A stretch of DNA of 50,820 bases from Flavobacterium sp. (lineage in GTDB: Bacteria > Bacteroidota > Bacteroidia > Flavobacteriales > Flavobacteriaceae), in assembly GCF_013822155.1 (NCBI RefSeq), contig NZ_PNJW01000015.1, positions 1-50,820 of the forward strand. Reading direction: 5' to 3'. Made by a program: the position numbers and the translations under genes. A model generated the notes under the pieces. That model did no database searches. It saw only the letters and a program-made list of their open reading frames with translations, and was not told the DNA's origin. Shown piece by piece: positions 44,835 to 50,820 of the stretch; position 1 is the first letter of the stretch; each line of letters opens with the position of its first letter.

Positions 44835-45524
44835 TTATTCCAACACAAAACTAACACTTACATTGGTGATGATTTCCAATTCACCAATGGCTAGTGTTTC
44901 TCTGGCTGCACCTGAATCCGTTGCCATCTCTGCATAGGCCATGTTTTTATACATGGGTGGATAATAAGGTTGTGAATTGTCTGTTATTAAAATAGCTTTG
45001 CCTACTTTTTGATTTAGTACAGAAACATAATCCTCTGCTTTTTTCTTGGCATCAAGAATGGCTAGCTTTCGGGCTTCTGTTTTGTGTTCTTCCATTTTTG
45101 AGGACTTGAACTCTACATTGCTGATGTTGTTTATTCCTGTGTCAACCAAACCTATCATTAATTCATCATACTTTGTGATGTCTTTTAAGGTGATGGTAAT
45201 GGATTGCGACGCTTGGTAAGTATGTTTCTTTTTCTCGTAATCGTATATTTTTTGTAAACTTACATTCGTGGTTTGAAAATCAGTTGTTGGGATACCGAAT
45301 TTCTTGATGAATTTAATTACTTTATCGACTGTTTCATCGTTTAGTTTCTTTACTTCGGTGGCGTCTTTGCCAACGTTGTCTACTCCGAAATTAACGATAA
45401 CTCTATCGGGAGTTACTTTTATTTTTCCTTCTCCGGAAACTGATATTTGAGGAACTAATTTATTTTCCTGAGCATTCATAGTTGTCATTGCAACTGCAAA
45501 CAGAATAATTATTGATTTTTTCAT
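44835..45524 (-). CDS. SIMPL (DUF541) domain protein, exported
   Basis: 229 residues. The signal peptide is MKKSIIILFAVAMTTMNAQ. The SIMPL domain begins VSGEGKIKVTPDRVIVNFGV and includes LAILDAKKKAEDYVSVLNQK. The family is periplasmic or outer-membrane-associated, forms large rings in some bacteria, and has been linked to oxidative stress tolerance, but its molecular role is unclear. Confidence 0.92.
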   Translation of the reverse strand: MKKSIIILFAVAMTTMNAQENKLVPQISVSGEGKIKVTPDRVIVNFGVDNVGKDATEVKKLNDETVDKVIKFIKKFGIPTTDFQTTNVSLQKIYDYEKKKHTYQASQSITITLKDITKYDELMIGLVDTGINNISNVEFKSSKMEEHKTEARKLAILDAKKKAEDYVSVLNQKVGKAILITDNSQPYYPPMYKNMAYAEMATDSGAARETLAIGELEIITNVSVSFVLE

Positions 45525-45576
45525 GGTAAATGTGTTTTATCTAAATTCCTTTATTCAATTTGTGTGCCAAAGCTTT

Positions 45577-46218
45577 TTAAATCTTGCCCATTTTTGCCAT
45601 TACAAACAAAATAACAATTGGAATGGCTAATAAAATTACCATCAATGTATTCTCGGTTAGCATTTGAGGCTCTTTGATTAGGGTAATTACGTATCCGCCG
45701 ATTGCTCCTCCGAAGTGGGCCGTGTGACCGATGTTGTCGTTTCGGGATTTCATGCCATAGATGGAATATAATAAATAACCGATACCGAAGATGTAAGCAG
45801 GAATGGGCAATGGAATGAAAAAGAAATACAAATCCATGTCAGGTCTTAGGAGGATTGCGGCATAGAGTATTCCTGTGACGGCTCCGGAGGCACCGACAGC
45901 CCGGTAGTTGTATTCGTTTTTATGGAATTGCAAGGTGAGAAGGCTTCCGCATAATAAACTTCCGAAATAAACAATGAGGAAAGAGGGAATGCCTAAGTAA
46001 CTTGAGACAACGGGAGCGAAAAAATAGAGCGTAATCATGTTGAAAGCCAAATGAGCAATATCAACGTGAAGGAATGCTGAGGAAAACATGCGAATGTGTT
46101 CTCCGGCACGGATGCTTCCGATGTGGAATTCGTATCTTCGGAAGAAGAACTGGTCTTCGAATGCTTTGAAACTGATTAGGACATTGGCTGCGATGAGCAC
46201 AATTAGAGCTATATTCAT
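45577..46218 (-). CDS. Rhomboid family intramembrane serine protease
   Basis: 213 residues from the Met at 46218 (MNIALIVLIAANVLISF). A longer frame starts at 46284 but adds 22 residues not usual for the family, and that start lies only 17 bases from the -7 element of the divergent gene. The catalytic Ser is in GASGAVTGILYAA and the His in GHTAHFGGAIGGY. The EHIRMFSSAFLHVDIAHLAFN motif, with conserved His residues, sits in helix 2. Six helices span the inner membrane. Substrates are unknown. Confidence 0.9.
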   Translation of the reverse strand: MNIALIVLIAANVLISFKAFEDQFFFRRYEFHIGSIRAGEHIRMFSSAFLHVDIAHLAFNMITLYFFAPVVSSYLGIPSFLIVYFGSLLCGSLLTLQFHKNEYNYRAVGASGAVTGILYAAILLRPDMDLYFFFIPLPIPAYIFGIGYLLYSIYGMKSRNDNIGHTAHFGGAIGGYVITLIKEPQMLTENTLMVILLAIPIVILFVMAKMGKI

Positions 46219-46300
46219 GGCTTTGAATTTAAGATGGGTAAAAATAGTAATTGTTTCTTTAGCTTTTGTTAATTGAACATTCATAAAATAGAAATTGCTG

Positions 46301-46308
46301 TATCTTTG
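46301..46308 (+). promoter_or_regulatory. -7 element of the LpxL-like gene
   Basis: TATCTTTG matches TAnnTTTG and lies 14 bases before the ATG at 46323. The GTG at 46308 that would extend the frame overlaps this element and is rejected as the start. Confidence 0.65.
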
Positions 46309-46322
46309 TGAAAATTTTTAAG

Positions 46323-47213
46323 ATGCAGCTTGTTGTTTTCATCCTGGTTTATCCCATTCTTTGGTTGATTTCCATTCTTCCTTATCGGTTGTTTTATCTT
46401 TTTTCTGATTTTATCTGTTTTTTTGTTTATCGCGTTATCGGTTATCGAAAAGGAACCGTGCGGGAGAATCTGTTGATTGCTTTTCCTGAAAAGACGGCGG
46501 AAGAAAGACGAACAATTGAACGAAAGTTTTATCATCATATGTGTGATTTGTTTTTAGAAATAATTAAAACGTTAACCATTACGGAAGAAGAAATGAATAA
46601 ACGTTTTACTATTTCTAACCTGGAAGTTTTAAAGGAAATGGAAAACAAAGGAAAGAGCATTGCTTTGATGACGGGACATTATGCCAGTTATGAATGGTCT
46701 GTTTCGGTGAATAAAAAACTGTCAGTGAAGGGCTATGCGATTTATAAAAAGATTGCTAATCGACACTTTGATAAGTTAGTTCGGGATATTCGAACAAAAT
46801 TTGGGGCAAATTTAATTACGACGAAAGAAACCATTCCAACTATTGAAGCAAACCATATTGCAGGGGTTCAAAGTATTTATGGTTTTGCGAGTGATCAATC
46901 GCCGAAGGCTTCGCGGGCGATTAATTGGGGTCCGTTTTTTGGAGTTGAGACTCCGTTGCAAACCGGAGCGGAAATGCTTGCAAAGAAGTTTGACATGAAC
47001 GTGATGTTTATGCGAATTCGAAAGGTGAAACGGGGTTATTATGAAAGTAGCTTTGAAGTAATTTCGAATGATGCGAAAAGCGTTCCTGATTTTGAGTTGA
47101 CGCATTTGTTTATGCGTAAAGTGGAGGAGCAAATTCTTGAGGCTCCTGAATATTATTTGTGGACGCACAAGCGATGGAAACATCACAGAACGTCGGAAAC
47201 GGGGTTGAGCTAA
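46323..47213 (+). CDS. Lipid A biosynthesis acyltransferase, LpxL/HtrB-like
   Basis: 296 residues from ATG 46323. An N-terminal membrane helix (LVVFILVYPILWLISILPYR) anchors it to the inner membrane. The catalytic motif H-x4-E is in TGHYASYEW, and YGFASDQSPKASRAINWGPF forms the second conserved block. The C-terminus is basic (WTHKRWKHH). It adds a secondary acyl chain to lipid A, or in Bacteroidota possibly to a related aminolipid. Its coding strand is unusually G-rich. Confidence 0.92.
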   Translation: MQLVVFILVYPILWLISILPYRLFYLFSDFICFFVYRVIGYRKGTVRENLLIAFPEKTAEERRTIERKFYHHMCDLFLEIIKTLTITEEEMNKRFTISNLEVLKEMENKGKSIALMTGHYASYEWSVSVNKKLSVKGYAIYKKIANRHFDKLVRDIRTKFGANLITTKETIPTIEANHIAGVQSIYGFASDQSPKASRAINWGPFFGVETPLQTGAEMLAKKFDMNVMFMRIRKVKRGYYESSFEVISNDAKSVPDFELTHLFMRKVEEQILEAPEYYLWTHKRWKHHRTSETGLS

Positions 47214-47231
47214 GTTACTTTTAGCTACTCT

Positions 47232-48716
47232 TTAGAGAAACCAATTCCTTACCATTTCTTTTTCGGGTATTGCATCGTCTTTGTGGCGGAAATTGTTTGT
47301 TTTTGCATCGTAAAGGTAATCCTTGCTCCATGTTTTGTGGTTTTTGGCTACTTGTTTGATGCTTTCGCAAACGTATATTATTTCTTCAGTGGTGGTGGTG
47401 GGGTGAATGGACATTCTTATCCATCCCGGTTTTTTGATTAGGTCGCCGGCGGATATTTGGCAAACTAAGTCTTCTGAGGTTTGTTGGTCTACATGCAGCA
47501 AGTAGTGACTGTATGTTCCGGCACAACTGCATCCGCCACGGGTTTGAATACCAAAGCGGTCGTTTAGCATTTTAACGCCGAGGTTGAAGTGTAAATCAGT
47601 GATGTAAAAGGAGATTACCCCTAGCCTATCTTGGTGTTCACCGGCGAGAATGTTGATGTTTTCGATGTTTCCGAGTTGTTCAAAAACGAGTTCGACAATT
47701 TCGTGTTCGCGGTTGAGGATGTTGTTGATTCCCATTTGCTCTTTTAGCTGAATGGCTAAGGCTGTTTTGATGACTTGAAGGAATCCGGGGGTTCCGCCGT
47801 CTTCACGGTCTTCGATGTTGTCGATGTATTTGTGTTCGCCCCATGGGTTTGTCCAGGAAACGGTTCCTCCGCCGGGACAATCAGGGACATTGTTTTTATA
47901 GAGGTTTTGGTTGAAGATTAAGACTCCGCATGTGCCGGGCCCACCCAGGAATTTGTGTGGTGAGAAGAAGATGGCATCGAGGTAACTCTCGGGGTCTTGT
48001 GGATGCATGTTTATTTCGACATAAGGACCTGAGCAAGCAAAATCAACAAAGCATACGCCGTTGTTTTGGTGCATTAGTTTGGCAACGTCATGATAGGGTG
48101 TTTTAATTCCGGTTACGTTTGAACAGGAAGTTATGGAGGCTATCTTGAAGACTCTGTCGTTGTATTTGTTTAAGAGTGTTTTTAGGTTTTCGATGCAGAA
48201 GAGTCCTTGTTCGTTAGCGGGGATTACTTCGACGTCGGCGATGGTTTCAAGCCAAGAGGTTTGGTTTGAATGGTGCTCCATGTGTGAAATGAAGACGATT
48301 GGTTTGAGTTCGTTTGGGATGGTTGTGAATTCTTTGAGGTTTTCGGGAATTCGCAAGCCGAGTATGCGTTGAAACTTGTTTACTACGCCTGTCATTCCGG
48401 TTCCGTCTGTGATTAGGACGTCGAATTGTTTAGCATTGACGTGGTTTTTGATGATTGTTCGAGCTTGGTGGTAGGCCATTGTCATGGCGGTTCCTGATAT
48501 GGTTGTTTCGGTGTGGGTGTTTGCAACGAAAGGACCGAATTGATTGATTAGTTTTTCTTCTATGGGGCGGTATAGTCTGCCGCTGGCAGTCCAGTCGGTG
48601 TAGATTATTTTTTGTTGTCCGAACGGGGATTGAAATGCTTGGTTTATTCCGATGATGTTGTTGCGGAATTGGGTGAAATAGTGTTCGAGTTGTGTTTCGG
48701 TTTGCTTGGTATTCAT
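47232..48716 (-). CDS. Class V aminotransferase-fold PLP-dependent enzyme
   Basis: 494 residues. The PLP lysine is in FFSPHKFLGG (around residue 254), preceded by FVDFACSGPYVEINM with the cofactor-binding Asp. Other blocks are TDWTASGRLYRPIEEKL near the N-terminus, HMEHHSNQTSWLET, and GGCSCAGTYSHYLL near the C-terminus with a CxC cysteine pair. The fold is shared with cysteine desulfurases such as SufS. The length (about 80 residues above SufS) and the motif differences argue against a plain IscS/SufS assignment. The substrate is unknown. Confidence 0.88.
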   Translation of the reverse strand: MNTKQTETQLEHYFTQFRNNIIGINQAFQSPFGQQKIIYTDWTASGRLYRPIEEKLINQFGPFVANTHTETTISGTAMTMAYHQARTIIKNHVNAKQFDVLITDGTGMTGVVNKFQRILGLRIPENLKEFTTIPNELKPIVFISHMEHHSNQTSWLETIADVEVIPANEQGLFCIENLKTLLNKYNDRVFKIASITSCSNVTGIKTPYHDVAKLMHQNNGVCFVDFACSGPYVEINMHPQDPESYLDAIFFSPHKFLGGPGTCGVLIFNQNLYKNNVPDCPGGGTVSWTNPWGEHKYIDNIEDREDGGTPGFLQVIKTALAIQLKEQMGINNILNREHEIVELVFEQLGNIENINILAGEHQDRLGVISFYITDLHFNLGVKMLNDRFGIQTRGGCSCAGTYSHYLLHVDQQTSEDLVCQISAGDLIKKPGWIRMSIHPTTTTEEIIYVCESIKQVAKNHKTWSKDYLYDAKTNNFRHKDDAIPEKEMVRNWFL

Positions 48717-48791
48717 TGTGGGTAATGTTTGAGCAAATATACATTTTTTTGTTTAGTTTTTTTGGGGGGCGGAATGATCAAGGGGATGGAA

Positions 48792-49221
48792 TAGTTTGCG
48801 GGGCTTCGACAGGCTCAGCCTGACAAGGTGCATCATTATAGTTTTCGGTGTTAAGGATGAAGTTGATTGTGGAGATTGCTTCGCCAGTTCGCTATCGCTC
48901 GTGTCCTCCTGCGTTGGAATGACAAAGTTAGCGGAGAAAGGGGACGGAATGGGATTGCGGAAGTAGTTTGTGGGGCTTCGACAGGCTCAGCCTGACAGGG
49001 TGCATCATTTTCGCTATCGCTCGTGTTCTGCTGCGTTGGAATGACAAAGTTAGCGGAGAAAGGGGACGGAATGGGATTGCGGAAGTAGTTTGCGGGGCTT
49101 CGACAGGCTCAGCCTGACAGGGTGCATCATTATAGTTTTCGGTGTTAAGGATGAAGTTGATTGTGGAGATTGCTTCGCCAGTTCGCTATCGCTCGTGTCC
49201 TCCTGCGTTGGAATGACAAAG
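48792..49221 (+). repeat. Three tandem units of a 172/122-bp repeat
   Basis: Unit A 48792-48963 (172 bases), unit B 48964-49085 (122 bases, lacking an internal 50-base block) and unit C 49086-49221 (truncated at its end). Each starts TAGTTTG(C/T)GGGGCTTCGAC and contains AGGCTCAGCCTGACA, a CGCTATCGCTCGTG block and TGCGTTGGAATGACAAAG. The AGGCTCAGC part is an inverted match to about 32079-32099. The units are apparently non-coding. Confidence 0.92.
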
Positions 49222-49230
49222 AGAGTGGAT

Positions 49231-49482
49231 AATCTCGTGCGTGTTTCGATAAACCTTGTGCGTGTTTCGATAAACCTTGTGCGTGTTTCGGTAAACCTTG
49301 TGCGTGTTTCGATAAACCTTGTGCGTGTTTCGATAAACCTTGTGCGTGTTTCGATAAACCTTGTGCGTGTTTCGATAAACCTTGTGCGTGTTTCGGTAAA
49401 CCTTGTGCGTGTTTCGATAAACCTTGTGCGTGTTTCGATAAACCTTGTGCGTGTTTCGGTGAATCTTGTAGGTGTTTTGAAG
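49231..49482 (+). repeat. 21-bp minisatellite, right array (12 units)
   Basis: Eleven near-identical units of AACCTTGTGCGTGTTTCGATA (A/G variation at one site) plus a diverged twelfth. This is the reverse complement of the middle class of the left array (32.2-32.4 kb). A frame from ATG 49213 encodes NLVRVSI repeats, but five of six frames are free of stops in this unit, so openness is no evidence of coding. Confidence 0.93.
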
Positions 49483-49494
49483 AAACTTGGTTTC

Positions 49495-49800
49495 TTTTTG
49501 GTTTTTTTGGTGGGATTATAGGGGATTGTTTTTTAGTTTTTTTGATTTTTTTGGTTCTTTAATTATGAAATTGGAACGCGGATGACGCAAATGACGCGGA
49601 TTAAAAAGATTTTTTACGGATATCGCTTCGCGATAAAGGGATTTTCACGGATTTATTCGGTTTATTAATTTTTTTAGTTCTTTTGGTTCTTTTAGTTTTT
49701 TTAGTTTTTGATTTTTTTTCTTTTAGTTTTTTTAGTTTTTTGATTTTTTTGATTTTTTTGTTTTCGTCATTGTTTTCTTAAGTTTATTTCAATAGATTTG
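49495..49800. repeat. Composite repeat region, right (outer part)
   Basis: Low-complexity T/G tracts of TTTTAG-type units flank the 64-bp repeat on both sides (about 49495-49560 and 49660-49770). They mirror the CTAAAA tracts near 31.9-32.1 kb. No coding frame is credible. Confidence 0.8.
49574..49637 (-). repeat. 64-bp inverted repeat, right copy
   Basis: It is the reverse complement of 31997-32060 with a single mismatch, starting GAACGCGGATGACGCAAATG on the plus strand. The 64-bp copies are 17.5 kb apart. Confidence 0.93.
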
Positions 49801-49919
49801 AGATTCCAAAAATAATTTTTTCCTTTTTAGATTTTTGTGGGGTTTGCTGTTTTGTAGCGAGTTGTTTTGCTGTGGAGTTTTGTGCGACTGTAAATGTTCT
49901 AACTGAGCACTTTTTTGAC

Positions 49920-50016
49920 AAAAAAAAAAGCGACCCTTGTGAGGCCGCTTTGAATGTTTTCACAACGGAATAATCCTTATTGTGAATTGCTTCAAAATTG
50001 TACTGCAAGTATACAC
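49920..50016 (-). ncRNA. tracrRNA of the type II CRISPR-Cas system
   Basis: On the minus strand an anti-repeat (about 50016-49980, containing CAATTTTGAAGCAATTCACA) is followed by AAGGATTATTCCGTTGTG (49978-49961), a core I recognise from Bacteroidota type II-C tracrRNAs. Next comes AAAACATTC and a terminator hairpin, AAGCGGCC / GGTCGCTT with a 7-base loop (49950-49928), ending in a run of ten T. TTCACAA and TTGTGAA can pair across the core. The 5' end is not fixed by the sequence. It is divergent from cas9, 84 bases away. Confidence 0.87.
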
Positions 50017-50072
50017 ATAATTATTTAATATTAGTTTACGGATTTCCGTAAAAAACATAATTTTCTTTATTA

Positions 50073-50080
50073 TAACTTTC
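50073..50080 (+). promoter_or_regulatory. Possible -7 element of cas9
   Basis: TAACTTTC matches the -7 consensus TAnnTTTG at 7 of 8 positions, 19 bases before the ATG. No -33 TTTG is visible, so the promoter may be weak. Confidence 0.35.
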
Positions 50081-50099
50081 GAGATTAAAAATTTTTTAT

Positions 50100-50820
50100 A
50101 TGAAAAAAATATTGGGTTTGGATTTGGGGACTACCTCTATTGGATGGGCTTTTATAAATGAAGCGGAACTTGAAAATGAAAAAACTTCAATTACAAATTT
50201 AGGAGTACGTATTGTTCCTTTAACAACGGATGAAGAATCTGATTTTAAAAAAGGAAACACAATTTCTATTAATGCTGACAGAACTTTAAAACGTGGTGCA
50301 AGAAGAGGTTTGCAACGATTTAAACAAAGAAGAGATGCTTTAATAAATACTTTTACTTCTGTAAAATTTATTTCAAATAATTTTAAATATGCAGAAACAG
50401 GAAAAGATACTACTTTTTCATCATATAAATTAAGAGCTAAAGCAGCAGATGAAGCAATTACTAAAGAAGAGTTAGTTCAGGTGTTGTTAATGCTGAATAA
50501 AAAGCGAGGATATAAAAGTAGTAGAAAAGCAAAAACAGCGGAAGAAGGACAGGCTATTGATGGCATGAAAATAGCGAAAGAAATTTTTGAAAACAATTTA
50601 ACTCCAGGTCAATGGGTATATAATTCATTAATTAATGGTGGAAAATATATTCCTGATTTTTATCGTTCAGATTTACAGAAAGAATTAGAAAAGATAATAA
50701 TTTTTCAAACTCAATTTAATTCTACTATTATAAACTATAAATTATTAGAAGATATTAAAGGAAAAAACCGAACACAAACGTCTCAATATTTTACTAAAAT
50801 TCTAAGTATTGAACTGGCAG
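50100..50820 (+). CDS. cas9: Cas9 endonuclease, type II (3' end outside window)
   Basis: The first 240 codons of an open frame that runs off the right edge. RuvC-I is GLDLGTTSIGWAF with the catalytic Asp8. The arginine-rich bridge helix follows (ADRTLKRGARRGLQRFKQRR, about 59-78). The start of the recognition lobe has LVQVLLMLNKKRGYKSSRK, conserved in Cas9. With the adjacent divergent tracrRNA this points to subtype II-C, though the csn2/cas4 region is not visible. RNA-guided DNA cleavage needs the HNH and remaining RuvC segments, which lie outside. ATG 50100 is the natural start. Confidence 0.95.
   Translation, partial: MKKILGLDLGTTSIGWAFINEAELENEKTSITNLGVRIVPLTTDEESDFKKGNTISINADRTLKRGARRGLQRFKQRRDALINTFTSVKFISNNFKYAETGKDTTFSSYKLRAKAADEAITKEELVQVLLMLNKKRGYKSSRKAKTAEEGQAIDGMKIAKEIFENNLTPGQWVYNSLINGGKYIPDFYRSDLQKELEKIIIFQTQFNSTIINYKLLEDIKGKNRTQTSQYFTKILSIELA

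Noticed and set aside
34500..45500. Replication origin suggested by the change from C-rich to G-rich plus strand
   Set aside because: The skew is confined to the edges near the repeats and does not hold left of 31.9 kb. No DnaA-box cluster or dnaA/dnaN gene is seen.
49231..49482. Possible CRISPR array next to cas9
   Set aside because: Units are 21-bp head-to-tail repeats with no spacers between them and no complementarity to the tracrRNA anti-repeat.
49090..49521. Open plus-strand frame of 143 codons (or 102 from ATG 49213) with NLVRVSI repeats
   Set aside because: Same argument as the left array: five of six frames are free of stops in the unit, and the N-terminal part is translated dispersed repeat.
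31890..49800. Composite transposon or integrative element bounded by the inverted repeats
   Set aside because: No transposase, integrase or conjugation gene lies inside, and the cargo is housekeeping genes. The repeats look like dispersed intergenic modules.

Overview
The window looks like chromosomal DNA from a low-GC member of the Bacteroidota, most probably a Flavobacterium-like flavobacterium. The evidence is: Bacteroidota-type promoters (TTTG, about 19 bases, TAnnTTTG) before several genes and the tRNA; no consistent Shine-Dalgarno sequences; many short-signal lipoproteins; a secreted protein with a C-terminal type IX secretion (T9SS) sorting domain; a bacillithiol-biosynthesis deacetylase; and the start of a compact Cas9 with its tracrRNA, of a kind known from flavobacterial type II-C systems.

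Layout. 1-14,400 holds an MscS channel cut by the left edge, a Crp/Fnr regulator next to a sulfide:quinone oxidoreductase with a Crp/Fnr-like palindrome in its promoter, a dienelactone hydrolase, an M28 peptidase, a P-type ATPase, tRNA-His, an operon of hotdog thioesterase, isochorismate synthase and BshB1 (menaquinone and bacillithiol), and two lipoproteins. 14,500-22,500 holds purL, an LTA-synthase-like membrane sulfatase, an acyl-CoA ligase and a small membrane protein. 22,600-31,800 is an accessory-looking stretch, almost all on the minus strand: OmpA-like protein, small secreted proteins, GNAT, VOC and SRPBCC proteins, a PD40 propeller, a T9SS seven-repeat propeller and a serine hydrolase. 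Between them lie three short gene remnants and an 11-bp tandem repeat.

31,900-49,770 is a housekeeping block of about 15 genes (DUF2157/GDYXXLXY pair, rdgB, DEAD helicase, TrmH-like methylase, sigma/anti-sigma/sirtuin, purB, KefF/KefC-like pair, SIMPL, rhomboid, LpxL-like acyltransferase, aminotransferase). It is bounded on both sides by composite repeat regions in inverted orientation. Both sides contain a 21-bp minisatellite, a 64-bp dispersed repeat, a 'GCTGAGCCTG' repeat and low-complexity A/C (or G/T) tracts. The flanks just inside these repeats also show strong, mirrored strand composition skew, C-rich on the left plus strand and G-rich on the right plus strand. This repeat pair is the most unusual structure in the window.

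49,900-50,820 is the edge of a type II CRISPR-Cas locus: a minus-strand tracrRNA divergent from cas9, whose first 240 codons are present. No CRISPR array is inside the window.

Genes that plausibly work together: SQR and its neighbouring regulator; the thioesterase and MenF in menaquinone synthesis, the quinone pool SQR would reduce; sigma and anti-sigma (start/stop overlap) with the sirtuin 12 bases downstream; KefF and KefC (8-base overlap); DUF2157 and GDYXXLXY (11-base overlap); tracrRNA and Cas9. All calls come from reading the sequence; no database search was run.
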